Positions 7,355 to 15,565 of a stretch of 64,000 nucleotides of DNA are shown here, one piece after another. This DNA is from Sphingomonas sp. (GTDB lineage: Bacteria > Pseudomonadota > Alphaproteobacteria > Sphingomonadales > Sphingomonadaceae). Under the pieces are notes generated by a model. It saw only the letters and a program-made list of their open reading frames with translations, made no database searches and was not told the origin of the DNA. Where the stretch lies: the NCBI RefSeq assembly GCF_017304615.1, contig NZ_JAFKLZ010000001.1, forward strand, positions 1,054,001 to 1,118,000, written 5' to 3'. Both the position numbers and the translations under genes were made by a program. The stretch's first letter is position 1, and every line of letters begins with the position of its first letter.

Positions 7355-9844
7355 TTAGAAACTGACCCGGAATGTCGCGCCGTAGGTGCGCGGGTCGCCG
7401 GGTTGCCCGACGATCAGGCCGGTGCTGCCCGATTGCGTGCTCAGCAACTCGAAATAATCCTGGTTGAAGACGTTCCGGACCCAGCCGTAGAGGTTCCACT
7501 TGTCGGTGCGGAAACCGGCTCGGACGTTGGACAGCGAATAGCCGTTGATGTCGGTGTAGAGCGACCGTGAGGGGTTGGACGAGAATTTCGACCGCCAACT
7601 GCCGTCATAGCCGACATACGCCTTGCCGTCGCCGACCGGCACGTTGAACTCGCCGCCCCAGGACAGCGCCCATTTCGAGATGCCGGGCAGAATCTGGCCG
7701 GAAATGTCGCAATAGGCCGGGCTGCGCCCGCCGGGTGTGCCCGCCGGATCGGTCACGCCGCCCGGGGCGGTCGCGGTGCCGCCCGACAGTTCGGGCGGGC
7801 ACGGCGCGTTCTTGAAGTCGGTATATTTGGCGTCGGTAAAGGCGCCATTGAAATAGAGGCTGAGCTGCTTCGACGGGCGGAACGACGAATCCCACTCGAC
7901 GCCGCGCACGCGCACTTCGCCAGCGTTGGAGAGGTATCCGCGGATCACGTTGATCGCGTTGTTGTTCACCGTCGCCTGATAGTCCTTGATCTGGTCCCAG
8001 AAGCCCGCGACGTTCACCGTCACCTTGCGGTCGAAGAACTGCGTCTTCAGCCCGACTTCGAAATGGTTCACCTTTTCGGGCTTCACCGTCTGCGTGCTGA
8101 GATCGACGCCGGTGCTGGTCGAATTGAGGGGCAGGCCGGACAGGTTGATGCCGCCCGATTTGAAGCTGCGCGCGTAGGTCGCGTAGAAATGGACATCGTC
8201 CGTCGCGTCATAAGAGACCGTGAAGTCGCCCGACACGTTCCACGCGCTGAACCGCGGGCTGTAGCGTTGCGGGGCCAGCGTGTTGATCTGGTTCTGGAAC
8301 GTCGTGCGCCCCGCGCTGGGGTTCGGGAACGACGCCAGCAGCGCCGCGACGTTATCGGCGGTCGCGGTGAAATTGTACTGGCTGTTGGCGATGCTGACGA
8401 CCGATTCGTAGAACCCCGATTTCTTGTCGAAATTGACGCGAAGGCCGGGCTGCAGATGCAGCTTGTCGGTCACCGCCCAGTTGAGCTTGCCGAACACCGC
8501 GAAGCTGGTGTTGTCGAAGCTGATCGTATTGGTCGACGTCAGCCCGTTGAGCACGTTCGGGTTCGACGCATCGGCCCCCGACAACAACCAACGGCTCGCC
8601 GCCGTCCCCTGCACCTGAGATCCTTGCGTGTTGATCGTCTGGTGGAAAAAGAACGCGCCGAGCGTGTAATTGAGCTTGTTCTTGCCATTCGACGAGATGC
8701 GCAGTTCCTGCGACCATTGCTTCTGCTGCGACGGGTTCTGCGACACGGTGGTGATCGGCAGGCCGATGAAGTCGCGATCGTTGGCGGGCAGCCAGTCCCA
8801 GTAGCGCCATGCGGTGACCGACGTGATCGTCGCCGGGCCGATATCCCAATTGCCGACCAGCGAAACCCCGCCGACTTCCTGCCGCGAATTGATCGTCGCA
8901 TCGAGATCGGTCACGCGATCGAACGGGTTCGTGCTGGGCGGCGCATAGCCGAGTGCGGCCGCCAGTGCCGTATATTGCCGCGCCAGCGGACGCTGCGTCG
9001 CGCCGACACGCGCATAATATTGGATGCAGCAATAGGGGTTCTGCAGGCTGAAATCGCCCGACAGGGTCAGGTCAAGACTGGGCGTCGCTTGCCACAGCAA
9101 CTGCCCGCGCACGCTGAAATTGTCCTGCTTCTGCAGGTTCTCGTCCTTCTTCGTGTCGTAGATCGTGCCGCCGCGCTTGGTCACCGACGTCGATACGCGC
9201 ACCGCCAATTTGTCGGCGGCGATCGGCGCGGAGGCCGAGCCCTTGATCTGCACCAGCCCGTAATTGCCGGTGCTGATCTCGAACGTCGCCTCCGGCTCGA
9301 AGCTCGGCTTCTTGGTGGTGATGTTGACCGCGCCCGCCGTGGTGTTCTTGCCGTAGAGCGTCCCCTGCGGCCCGCGCAGCACCTCGACACGCTCAACATC
9401 GACAAAATCGAAAGTCGAAGCGCCGACACGGCCGATATAGACTTGGTCGATATACAGGCCGACACCCTGTTCGATGCCGTCATTGGTCAGGCCGAATGGC
9501 GCGCCGAGACCGCGGATGTTGATCGCCGAATTGCGCGGGTTGCTCGAATAGAATTGCAGCGCGGGCTGGAGCGTCTGGAGCCGATTGACGTTGAACGCGC
9601 CGGTGTTCGAGATCGTCTCGCCACTCAGTACGGCGACCGCGATCGGCACGTTCTGCAACCGCTCCTCGCGGCGGCGCGCGGTGACGACGATGTCTCCATC
9701 GGCCTTTGGAGCGGCCTGGGGATCGACTTGCGAGTCTTCCGTCGCCGATGTTGCAACCGGCGTCCGAGCCGGTGCGGTATCGGCCAGCGCGATCGCTTGC
9801 GGAGCGGCGGCGGACAACAGAAGCGGAAGCGTCGCGAGCATCAT
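7355..9844 (-). CDS. TonB-dependent outer-membrane receptor
   Basis: A 829-residue outer-membrane receptor that takes up a large substrate using TonB energy. The chosen ATG (complement 9842-9844) is followed by a signal peptide (MMLATLPLLLSAAAP...ALA) and preceded by AGGGGA about 6 bases upstream; the 20-residue longer form lacks this. The plug domain starts with the TonB-box-like 'DIVVTARRREERLQNVP' and contains 'RGPQGTLYGKNTTAGAVNI'. The rest is a beta-barrel ending in Phe ('GATFRVSF'), as expected for barrel assembly. It stands alone, with no TonB, transporter or enzyme gene next to it, so the ligand is not indicated. The sphingomonad lineage has many such receptors. Confidence 0.93.
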   Translation of the reverse strand: MMLATLPLLLSAAAPQAIALADTAPARTPVATSATEDSQVDPQAAPKADGDIVVTARRREERLQNVPIAVAVLSGETISNTGAFNVNRLQTLQPALQFYSSNPRNSAINIRGLGAPFGLTNDGIEQGVGLYIDQVYIGRVGASTFDFVDVERVEVLRGPQGTLYGKNTTAGAVNITTKKPSFEPEATFEISTGNYGLVQIKGSASAPIAADKLAVRVSTSVTKRGGTIYDTKKDENLQKQDNFSVRGQLLWQATPSLDLTLSGDFSLQNPYCCIQYYARVGATQRPLARQYTALAAALGYAPPSTNPFDRVTDLDATINSRQEVGGVSLVGNWDIGPATITSVTAWRYWDWLPANDRDFIGLPITTVSQNPSQQKQWSQELRISSNGKNKLNYTLGAFFFHQTINTQGSQVQGTAASRWLLSGADASNPNVLNGLTSTNTISFDNTSFAVFGKLNWAVTDKLHLQPGLRVNFDKKSGFYESVVSIANSQYNFTATADNVAALLASFPNPSAGRTTFQNQINTLAPQRYSPRFSAWNVSGDFTVSYDATDDVHFYATYARSFKSGGINLSGLPLNSTSTGVDLSTQTVKPEKVNHFEVGLKTQFFDRKVTVNVAGFWDQIKDYQATVNNNAINVIRGYLSNAGEVRVRGVEWDSSFRPSKQLSLYFNGAFTDAKYTDFKNAPCPPELSGGTATAPGGVTDPAGTPGGRSPAYCDISGQILPGISKWALSWGGEFNVPVGDGKAYVGYDGSWRSKFSSNPSRSLYTDINGYSLSNVRAGFRTDKWNLYGWVRNVFNQDYFELLSTQSGSTGLIVGQPGDPRTYGATFRVSF

Positions 9845-9939
9845 CGATTCCCCTGGTTTCTCGATGGAGCTAAATCCCCACTTAATTGCTATGAATAAAA
9901 GCAAGTTCGCTTGCGTGGCAGGCCAAGCGAAACTTTATC

Positions 9940-9953
9940 GCAATTGAAATTGC
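9940..9953. promoter_or_regulatory. inverted repeat in the TonB receptor / hsp20 divergent region
   Basis: GCAATT (9940-9945) and AATTGC (9948-9953) form a perfect palindrome with a 2-base spacer, about 96 bases before the receptor start. A second short repeat, GCAAG/CTTGC, lies at about 9901-9914. Either could be an operator for the receptor gene; no regulator is identified. Confidence 0.3.
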
Positions 9954-9977
9954 ACGATATTTTGTCCGACCCGCCCT

Positions 9978-10005
9978 CTTGAACATGCGACAGGACCCCC
10001 CAGAT
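9978..10005 (+). promoter_or_regulatory. RpoH (sigma-32) promoter of hsp20
   Basis: CTTGAA at 9978-9983, a 14-base spacer, then CCCCAGAT at 9998-10005. This closely matches the heat-shock consensus CTTGAA / CCCCAT-T. Transcription would begin near 10012, leaving a leader of about 59 bases before hsp20. Confidence 0.7.
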
Positions 10006-10011
10006 AAACGG

Positions 10012-10070
10012 TGACGCGACGCCCGGATGGGGTCGCGTCGTTCGTGAAATCGCTCTTTTGGAGGATCACA
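10012..10070 (+). promoter_or_regulatory. ROSE-like RNA thermometer in the hsp20 leader
   Basis: The leader can fold into two hairpins. The first pairs 10013-10020 (GACGCGAC) with 10032-10039 (GTCGCGTC), with further pairing inside. The second pairs 10049-10055 (ATCGCTC) with 10061-10066 (GAGGAT) and leaves G10052 unpaired. The second hairpin buries the ribosome-binding site GGAGGA. The segment UCGCU opposite AGGA with one bulged G is the hallmark U(U/C)GCU motif of ROSE thermometers, which melt on heating and expose the site. Confidence 0.68.
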
Positions 10071-10541
10071 ATGCGACAGTTCGACCTGACTCCCTATCGC
10101 CGCTCGACGATCGGCTTCGACCGCCTGTTCGACATGCTCGAGGCGTCGGCGCGCCAGACCGGCGACAATTATCCCCCGTTCAACCTCGAGCGCACCGCCG
10201 AGGACCATTACCGCATCACGCTCGCCGTCGCCGGTTTCCGCCGCGACGAGATCGAGATCGTGGCCCAGCAGAACCTGCTGACCGTCAAGGGCAAGAAGGA
10301 CAAGGACGGCGACCAGTCGGCGTTCCTGCACCTGGGCATCGCGACGCGCAGCTTCGAGCGCCGCTTCGAACTGGCGGACTTCATCCGGGTCGAGGATGCG
10401 CGGCTGAACGACGGGCTGCTGACGATCGACCTCGTCCGCGAAGTGCCCGAGGCGCTGAAGCCTCAGACCATTGCGATCAAGACCGGCGCTCCGCTGGCCG
10501 CGATCGAAACCGACGTCGTCGAGGAAACCAAGGCGGCGTAA
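10071..10541 (+). CDS. small heat-shock protein, Hsp20/IbpA family
   Basis: A 156-residue ATP-independent holdase that binds unfolding proteins in the cytoplasm. The start MRQFDLTPYRRS follows GGAGGA by 5 bases. 'STIGFDRLFDML' matches the N-terminal region of IbpA-type proteins. The alpha-crystallin domain spans about residues 36-125, with 'YRITLAVAGFRRDEIEI' and 'SFERRFELADFIRVEDARL'. The 'I-A-I' tripeptide (PQTIAIKTG) near the C-terminus is the I-x-I oligomerisation motif. Expression is probably controlled at two levels, by RpoH and by the RNA thermometer before it. Two terminators follow. Confidence 0.94.
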   Translation: MRQFDLTPYRRSTIGFDRLFDMLEASARQTGDNYPPFNLERTAEDHYRITLAVAGFRRDEIEIVAQQNLLTVKGKKDKDGDQSAFLHLGIATRSFERRFELADFIRVEDARLNDGLLTIDLVREVPEALKPQTIAIKTGAPLAAIETDVVEETKAA

Positions 10542-10579
10542 CGCTCAGGCGCTTCCCCGCTCCCTTGGAAAGCGCCGAG

Positions 10580-10618
10580 AAGGCGTCCGGGCCAGAGGGC
10601 TCGGGCGCCTTTCGTTTT
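10580..10618 (+). terminator. terminator after hsp20
   Basis: AAGGCG (10580-10585) pairs with CGCCTT (10606-10611), with additional pairing inside (CCGGGC / GCTCGG region), followed by a T-rich run to 10618. Confidence 0.6.
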
Positions 10619-10636
10619 TGTCCCCAGAGGGCACGC

Positions 10637-10680
10637 AAAGAAAAACGCGCTCAGGCCGTGACCCGAGCGCGTTTTTCTTT
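10637..10680. terminator. bidirectional terminator between hsp20 and a PEP-CTERM gene
   Basis: A perfect 16-bp inverted repeat (AAAGAAAAACGCGCTC at 10637-10652 and its complement at 10665-10680) ends in T-rich sequence on both strands. It can stop transcripts from hsp20 on the left and from the PEP-CTERM gene on the right. Confidence 0.85.
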
Positions 10681-10721
10681 GTCTTGTGTATGCGGCCGGA
10701 TTGGCCGCGCACTCGATCAGT

Positions 10722-11480
10722 TCAGGCGGCCAGCAACTCGCCGGCCTTGCGGCGGCGCAGGCTGGCGCCCATCAGGCCGAAGCCCATGATCATCATCGCC
10801 CAGGTCGCCGGTTCAGGCACCGCCGGAGTCGACACGGTGAACGACGACAGCTTGAAGCCGTCGTTGCGATCGCTCGTCAACTGCGACGCGCTGACCAGCC
10901 AGACTTTCGAGAAGCCCGTGGCGCTGTCGGACAGGTAGGTCGAGGACGAATTGCCCGCCGTGTTCGACCACGCGCCGCTATAGCTCGTCAGGTTCATGTT
11001 GGCGTTCCACGTCACCGGCGCGATGCCGGCGCCGTTCGAGAAGCTGATGTCGCTGTCATAGACGTTGTTGATGCCAAACATCGCAACGTTCACGCCGTCC
11101 AGGTGAACCGCAGTGTTGAACTGCAGCAGCACGAAGTCGGTGTAGCCGTTGACGTTGTCGATCTGGTGGAGGTTGCCGCCACCGTTCTGGTCTTGCAAGC
11201 CCGTCACGCCGAAGCCGTGGTCATAGGCACCGAGGAAAGCGGACGTGATCGCGGTGGTCGTCTGGTTGATCTGCCAGGCGCTGATCTTCATCTGCACCGA
11301 CGAACTGGTCGTGCTGTTCAGCGTGACCGTGTTACCGTACGACCCGTTGGTCGAGGTGCACGCTGCGGTGGTGCTGGTCGCGCTCGAGGTGCAAATACCG
11401 TTGAAGATATAGGTCGCGGCCTGCGCGCTCGCAGGAGCAAGGAACGCCAACGCGGCGGCGGCAACATAAGAAAGCTTCAT
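10722..11480 (-). CDS. PEP-CTERM sorting-domain surface protein
   Basis: A 252-residue secreted protein. The ATG complement at 11478-11480 begins a signal peptide (MKLSYVAAAALAFLAP...AQA). The middle part is Ser/Thr/Asn-rich and beta-like with no recognised domain. The C-terminus carries the tripartite sorting signal VPEPATWAMMIMGFG, a hydrophobic helix and the basic 'SLRRRKAG', which exosortase/archaeosortase-like enzymes recognise. No exosortase gene is in the window, so processing must depend on one elsewhere. A longer in-frame start 42 bases upstream would spoil the signal peptide. Confidence 0.88.
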   Translation of the reverse strand: MKLSYVAAAALAFLAPASAQAATYIFNGICTSSATSTTAACTSTNGSYGNTVTLNSTTSSSVQMKISAWQINQTTTAITSAFLGAYDHGFGVTGLQDQNGGGNLHQIDNVNGYTDFVLLQFNTAVHLDGVNVAMFGINNVYDSDISFSNGAGIAPVTWNANMNLTSYSGAWSNTAGNSSSTYLSDSATGFSKVWLVSASQLTSDRNDGFKLSSFTVSTPAVPEPATWAMMIMGFGLMGASLRRRKAGELLAA

Positions 11481-11613
11481 TTCAACCCCCAAAAGGAAAC
11501 ACAGCCCCCTCCCCGGGGACACAGATTCGATACGGGGGCTTTATGATTTATTTACCACGATGAATAGGATTGATGCGTCGCCGACTGTTCAACTTCGGGA
11601 CGATTTAAAGTCG

Positions 11614-13248
11614 CTAGACTAGGCGACTCTTGTTTACCGCCGCCGCAATGAAGCTCGCGAACAGCGGATGCGGATCGAACGGCTTGCTTTTCAGTTCGGG
11701 ATGGAACTGGACACCGACGAACCAGGGATGATCGGGCCGCTCGACGATTTCCGGTAGCATCCCGTCCGGGGACATCCCGCTGAAGACCAAGCCGCCTTTT
11801 TCCAGCGCGTCGCGATAGCCGGTATTCACTTCGTACCGATGGCGATGACGTTCCGAAATGCTGGTCGCGCCGTAGATCGAGGACACGACGCTGTTTCCGT
11901 CCAGCTTCGCTTCATACGCGCCGAGCCGCATCGTGCCGCCCAGATCGCCGCCAGCCTCGCGCTTTTCGACGCCTTCCTTGGTCATCCACTCGGTAATGAT
12001 CCCGACCACCGGTTCTTCGGTCGGGCCGAATTCGGTCGATGACGCCTTGTCGATGCCCGCCAGGTTCCGCGCGCCTTCGATGCACGCCATCTGCATCCCG
12101 AAGCAGATGCCGAAATAGGGCACGCCGCGTTCGCGCGCGAACTTGACCGAGGCGATCTTGCCCTCCGCCCCGCGCTCGCCGAACGCGCCAGGCACGAGGA
12201 TGGCGTGGAGCGGTTCAAGATGCTGGGCGATGTCGCTGTCGGCGTGCTCGAATATCTCCGCGTCGATCCAGCGGACGTTGACCTTCACGCGGTTCGCGAT
12301 GCCACCATGGACGAGCGCTTCGTTGAGCGACTTGTACGCGTCCTGCAAACCGACATATTTGCCGACCACGCCGACCGTCACTTCCCCTTCGGGATTGGTC
12401 AGCCGATCGGTGATGTCGGTCCAGCGCGAGAGATCGGGCTTGGTGCCGGGCTCGATCCCGAACGCGTTGAGGACCGCCTCATCAAGGCCCTCCTGATGAT
12501 ATTGTTCGGGCACTGCGTAGATGCTCTTGGCATCGAGCGCGGGAATTACCGCTTCCTTGGGCACGTTGCAGAACAGGGCGATCTTCGCGCGCTCTCCGGC
12601 GGGCAGCGGTTGCTCGCAACGGCAAACCAGCACGTCGGGCTGAACGCCCAAAGCAGCGAGCTCGCGCACCGAATGCTGGGTCGGCTTGGTTTTCAGCTCG
12701 CCCGCCGCCGCGATGTAGGGAACCAGCGTCACATGCACGCTGACCGAATTGCCGCGGCCGAGGTCGTTGCGGAGCTGGCGGATCGCCTCGATGAACGGCA
12801 GCGATTCGATGTCGCCGACCGTTCCGCCAATCTCGCACAGCACGAAGTCGAGATCGTCGGTCTCGTCCAGCGCGAAAGCCTTGATCGCGTCGGTGACGTG
12901 CGGGATCACCTGGACGGTCGCGCCCAGATAGTCGCCGCGCCGCTCCCGCTGGATGATCTGCTGATAGATCCGGCCGGACGTGACGTTGTCCGACTGCCGC
13001 GCCGCGACGCCGGTGAAACGCTCATAGTGACCGAGATCGAGATCGGTCTCCGCCCCGTCGTCGGTCACATAGACTTCGCCATGCTGATACGGACTCATCG
13101 TGCCCGGATCGACGTTGAGATAGGGATCGAATTTCCGGATGCGGACGCGATAACCGCGCGCTTGCAGGAGGGCCGCCAGAGAGGCTGCCATCAAACCCTT
13201 GCCAAGCGAGGAGACCACGCCGCCGGTAATGAAGATAAACCGCGCCAT
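11614..13248 (-). CDS. pyrG: CTP synthase
   Basis: Converts UTP to CTP with ATP and glutamine, the last step of pyrimidine nucleotide synthesis. The 544 residues begin with the family start '[18 protein letters not shown]'. The synthetase domain covers about 1-270. The class I glutamine amidotransferase domain (about 290-540) has the nucleophile Cys in '[10 protein letters not shown]' and the His-x-Glu pair in '[14 protein letters not shown]'. Length matches the family. It follows secG on the same strand, an arrangement common in alphaproteobacteria. Confidence 0.97.
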   Translation of the reverse strand: MARFIFITGGVVSSLGKGLMAASLAALLQARGYRVRIRKFDPYLNVDPGTMSPYQHGEVYVTDDGAETDLDLGHYERFTGVAARQSDNVTSGRIYQQIIQRERRGDYLGATVQVIPHVTDAIKAFALDETDDLDFVLCEIGGTVGDIESLPFIEAIRQLRNDLGRGNSVSVHVTLVPYIAAAGELKTKPTQHSVRELAALGVQPDVLVCRCEQPLPAGERAKIALFCNVPKEAVIPALDAKSIYAVPEQYHQEGLDEAVLNAFGIEPGTKPDLSRWTDITDRLTNPEGEVTVGVVGKYVGLQDAYKSLNEALVHGGIANRVKVNVRWIDAEIFEHADSDIAQHLEPLHAILVPGAFGERGAEGKIASVKFARERGVPYFGICFGMQMACIEGARNLAGIDKASSTEFGPTEEPVVGIITEWMTKEGVEKREAGGDLGGTMRLGAYEAKLDGNSVVSSIYGATSISERHRHRYEVNTGYRDALEKGGLVFSGMSPDGMLPEIVERPDHPWFVGVQFHPELKSKPFDPHPLFASFIAAAVNKSRLV

Positions 13249-13346
13249 GGGAGAAAACGCCTAGCTTGGAATGGGGACGAACGGCAAGCGCGCGGATGCC
13301 CGCACCGGCAAATAAATTGCCGGCGCGGCGCGCGAAAACCGCAAAG

Positions 13347-13754
13347 TTACTTCTTGGGGGCGGTCGTATTGCCCTGTGGCGACGTTACGCCCGGGAAGCT
13401 CAAATTGGCGGGCGCCGCCGCATTGCCCGTGTCGCCGCCAAACGACCCGGCATTGGGCAGCGGCTGGTTGGGCGCCGGAGCCGTCGTCGGCGCGGTGCGC
13501 TTGATCGACGTGTCGACCGTCGTCGCGTGGCGCGTCGCCGCCAGAAAGGCGAGCGCGATCGACAGCACGACAAAGGCCGTCGCCAGGATCGCTGTCGAAC
13601 GCGTCAGGAAATCCGCCGCGCCGCGCGCAGACATCAGCCCCGCAGGGCTGCCGCCGCCAGTCAGCCCGCCGCCCTCCGAACGCTGCATCAGGATGACCGT
13701 GACGAGCGCGAGCGCGATCAGGAAGTGGACGACGAGCAGGAAGCTGAACAGCAT
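13347..13754 (-). CDS. secG: protein-export membrane protein SecG
   Basis: Auxiliary subunit of the SecYEG translocon. The ATG complement 13752-13754 gives 135 residues with two membrane spans (about 1-20 and 50-72). Between them lies the conserved cytoplasmic segment 'LMQRSEGGGLTGGGSPAGLMSARGAADFL' split across residues 19-48. The C-terminal 60 residues are a Pro/Ala/Thr-rich tail, longer than in E. coli (110 residues) and common in alphaproteobacteria. A longer in-frame start (13895) adds sequence without coding character. Confidence 0.92.
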   Translation of the reverse strand: MLFSFLLVVHFLIALALVTVILMQRSEGGGLTGGGSPAGLMSARGAADFLTRSTAILATAFVVLSIALAFLAATRHATTVDTSIKRTAPTTAPAPNQPLPNAGSFGGDTGNAAAPANLSFPGVTSPQGNTTAPKK

Positions 13755-13937
13755 GGAAGGATGAATGCCTGAAATTGCGAAAGCGGGCACATAGGCGAGC
13801 GAACCGCCGCGATCAACCTGTCCACGAAGATGGCTGGTCCTGGTCGATCGTGTGACATTTCGTATCAATCCTGAAACCAACCAGCCTTTGCGCACGTTGT
13901 TACGGCACCGATCTCGTCCCGTTTTCGAGTAGTTGAT

Positions 13938-14315
13938 GTGAGCAACGCAATGAACATCGCCGCGACTTTCGCCACCGCACCACTGACGCGGTGGATGAAT
14001 ACACTGGTCGATTATGTCCGGTCCGGCGAACCGGACCTGACCAATCGCCAGATGGCGCTATTGTTGGTCGTCTACCTCAGCCCGGGCCCCCATACGGTGC
14101 GTGGACTGGCCCGCGCGCTGAACGTATCCAAGCCCGTCGTGACGCGCGCCTTGAATAGGCTGGGCGCACTCGGCTATCTGCGCCGCCAGCGCGACGATAC
14201 CGACAAACGCAACATCTTCATCGCGCGGACCACCGAAGGGGCAGAATTTCTTGAAGAATTCGGACAATTTGTGGGAGAAGGCGGCGCATCCCGCGCTCGC
14301 CGCGCCACCGCGTAA
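13938..14315 (+). CDS. MarR-family transcriptional regulator
   Basis: A 125-residue winged-helix protein. The GTG at 13938 is the longest reasonable start; ATG at 13950 would remove four residues. The helix-turn-helix lies around residues 54-75 ('TVRGLARALNVSKPVVTRAL'), followed by the wing 'LRRQRDDTDKRNIFIART', which matches the DxRxxxxxLT-type wing of MarR proteins. The C-terminal dimerisation helices are shorter than usual (many MarR proteins have 140-160 residues). It overlaps the start of the next gene, so both are probably co-translated. Ligand and targets are unknown. Confidence 0.82.
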   Translation: MSNAMNIAATFATAPLTRWMNTLVDYVRSGEPDLTNRQMALLLVVYLSPGPHTVRGLARALNVSKPVVTRALNRLGALGYLRRQRDDTDKRNIFIARTTEGAEFLEEFGQFVGEGGASRARRATA

Positions 14316-14625
14316 GAATTTCTCGTTGACCGGCCGGTCGGTCGCGATCGACCCGCGCCACAACGCTGTTCGCCCCGATCTCGCCGACGTCCGCCTCGCC
14401 GAATACGTATTCGCCCCCCACTACGCCGCGCCGATGACCTGTGTGGTGACTCGCTCGGTCGCGCTGCACGCCGAATCCTCGCCCGCGTCCGAAATTCTGG
14501 CAGAGTTGCAGCCGGGCGAAGCGTTCGAATGCCTGGAAGTCCTACGCGAAGTGGCGTGGGGCGTGTCGCCCGACCGGCGCCTTGCCGGTTATATCGACCG
14601 GGACGCACTGGATCAGGTCACGTGA
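14251..14625 (+). CDS. SH3-like domain protein (resembles N-terminus of C40/NlpC-P60 peptidases)
   Basis: About 124 residues from a TTG at 14251 (a second TTG at 14269 is possible), overlapping the end of the MarR gene in another frame. The part 'FSLTGRSVAIDPRHNAVRPDLADVRLAEYVFAPHYA' (in two halves, residues 24-59) resembles the opening of sphingomonad NlpC/P60 peptidases. It is followed by a bacterial SH3 fold (about 62-122: 'ALHAESSPASEILAELQPG' ... 'AGYIDRDAL'). The C40 peptidase domain with its Cys-His pair is absent, because the frame ends at 14625 inside the argC start. It could bind a peptidoglycan or protein ligand. No signal peptide is seen. Confidence 0.6.
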   Translation: MKNSDNLWEKAAHPALAAPPRKNFSLTGRSVAIDPRHNAVRPDLADVRLAEYVFAPHYAAPMTCVVTRSVALHAESSPASEILAELQPGEAFECLEVLREVAWGVSPDRRLAGYIDRDALDQVT

Positions 14626-15551
14626 CCGTCAGCATATTTATCGACGGAGGCCACGGCACGACAGGCCTCGAGATCGCCGAGCGGCTCGGCGGGCGCGACG
14701 ACGTCGCGTTAATCGTCCTGGACGACACCCGGCGCAAAGATGCCGCGGCGCGCGCCGAAGCGCTCAATGACGCGGATTTCGTCATCCTCTGCCTGCCCGA
14801 CGATGCGGCGCGGGAGGCGGTCGGCCTGATCTCGTCCGCCCGGACTCGCGTGATCGACGCGTCCAGCGCGCATCGTGTCGCCGATGGCTGGATCTACGGC
14901 TTTGCCGAACTGGAGTCCGGCCAACAGTCCGCGATCGCCGCTGCCCCCCGCGTGGCCAACCCCGGTTGCTACCCGACCGGATTCCTCGCTTTGGTCCGAC
15001 CGCTGGTCCGCGCGGGACTGATTCCTTCGGGCTGGCCGCTTAGTGTCAACGCGATGTCGGGCTATTCGGGCGGCGGCAAATCGATGATCGCCGAATTCGA
15101 GGGCGGCGAGCCCCCTACCCGTGCCCGCGCCTATGGCCTCGACCTCGCGCACAAGCACATCGCCGAGATGCGCAAGCATGCCGGGCTCGATCACTTGCCA
15201 ATCTTCCAGCCCGGCGTCGCCGACACCTATCGCGGGATGATCGTCGAGGTGCCGTTGCCGCTCCATGCGCTGCCCGGCAAGCCAACGCTGGCGCAGATCG
15301 AAGCGGCGCTGAGCGAAGCCTATGCCGGATCGCCGATCGTCCACGTCGCGCCGGGCGACGTCAAATTCGTGCGGATCGAGGACGATGCGGGAACCGATCG
15401 CTTGACGTTGCGCGTTTGCGGGAACGACGCGAACGGTCAGGCGCGCCTGATCGCGACGCTCGATAATCTCGGCAAGGGCGCGGCGGGCGCGGCGGTACAG
15501 AATCTCAACATCATGGCCGGGTTCGATGCGACCGCTGGCCTGACGCTCTAG
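14622..15551 (+). CDS. argC: N-acetyl-gamma-glutamyl-phosphate reductase (short type)
   Basis: Reduces N-acetylglutamyl phosphate to the semialdehyde with NADPH in arginine synthesis. The GTG at 14622 overlaps the previous stop by four bases (GTGA) and gives 309 residues, the shorter type-2 form. The N-terminal Rossmann motif is 'IFIDGGHGTTGLEIAERL'. The catalytic Cys116 sits in 'VANPGCYPTG'. His in 'LDLAHKHIAEM' and the segment 'SGYSGGGK' also match the family. Reading from GTG rather than the upstream ATG at 14529 removes a stretch with no homology. Confidence 0.93.
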   Translation: MTVSIFIDGGHGTTGLEIAERLGGRDDVALIVLDDTRRKDAAARAEALNDADFVILCLPDDAAREAVGLISSARTRVIDASSAHRVADGWIYGFAELESGQQSAIAAAPRVANPGCYPTGFLALVRPLVRAGLIPSGWPLSVNAMSGYSGGGKSMIAEFEGGEPPTRARAYGLDLAHKHIAEMRKHAGLDHLPIFQPGVADTYRGMIVEVPLPLHALPGKPTLAQIEAALSEAYAGSPIVHVAPGDVKFVRIEDDAGTDRLTLRVCGNDANGQARLIATLDNLGKGAAGAAVQNLNIMAGFDATAGLTL

Positions 15552-15565
15552 AAGAAAGGCTTACG

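Noticed and set aside
8063-9898. 611-codon forward frame opposite the TonB receptor
   Set aside because: Antisense shadow of the receptor gene, rich in Arg/Val with no domain.
12205-13764. 519-codon forward frame opposite pyrG
   Set aside because: Antisense shadow of pyrG; the pyrG frame carries all family motifs.
14251-15551. Frameshifted peptidase joined to argC
   Set aside because: argC starts cleanly inside the stop (GTGA) with full motifs, so the short SH3 gene ends naturally; a sequencing frameshift is not required.
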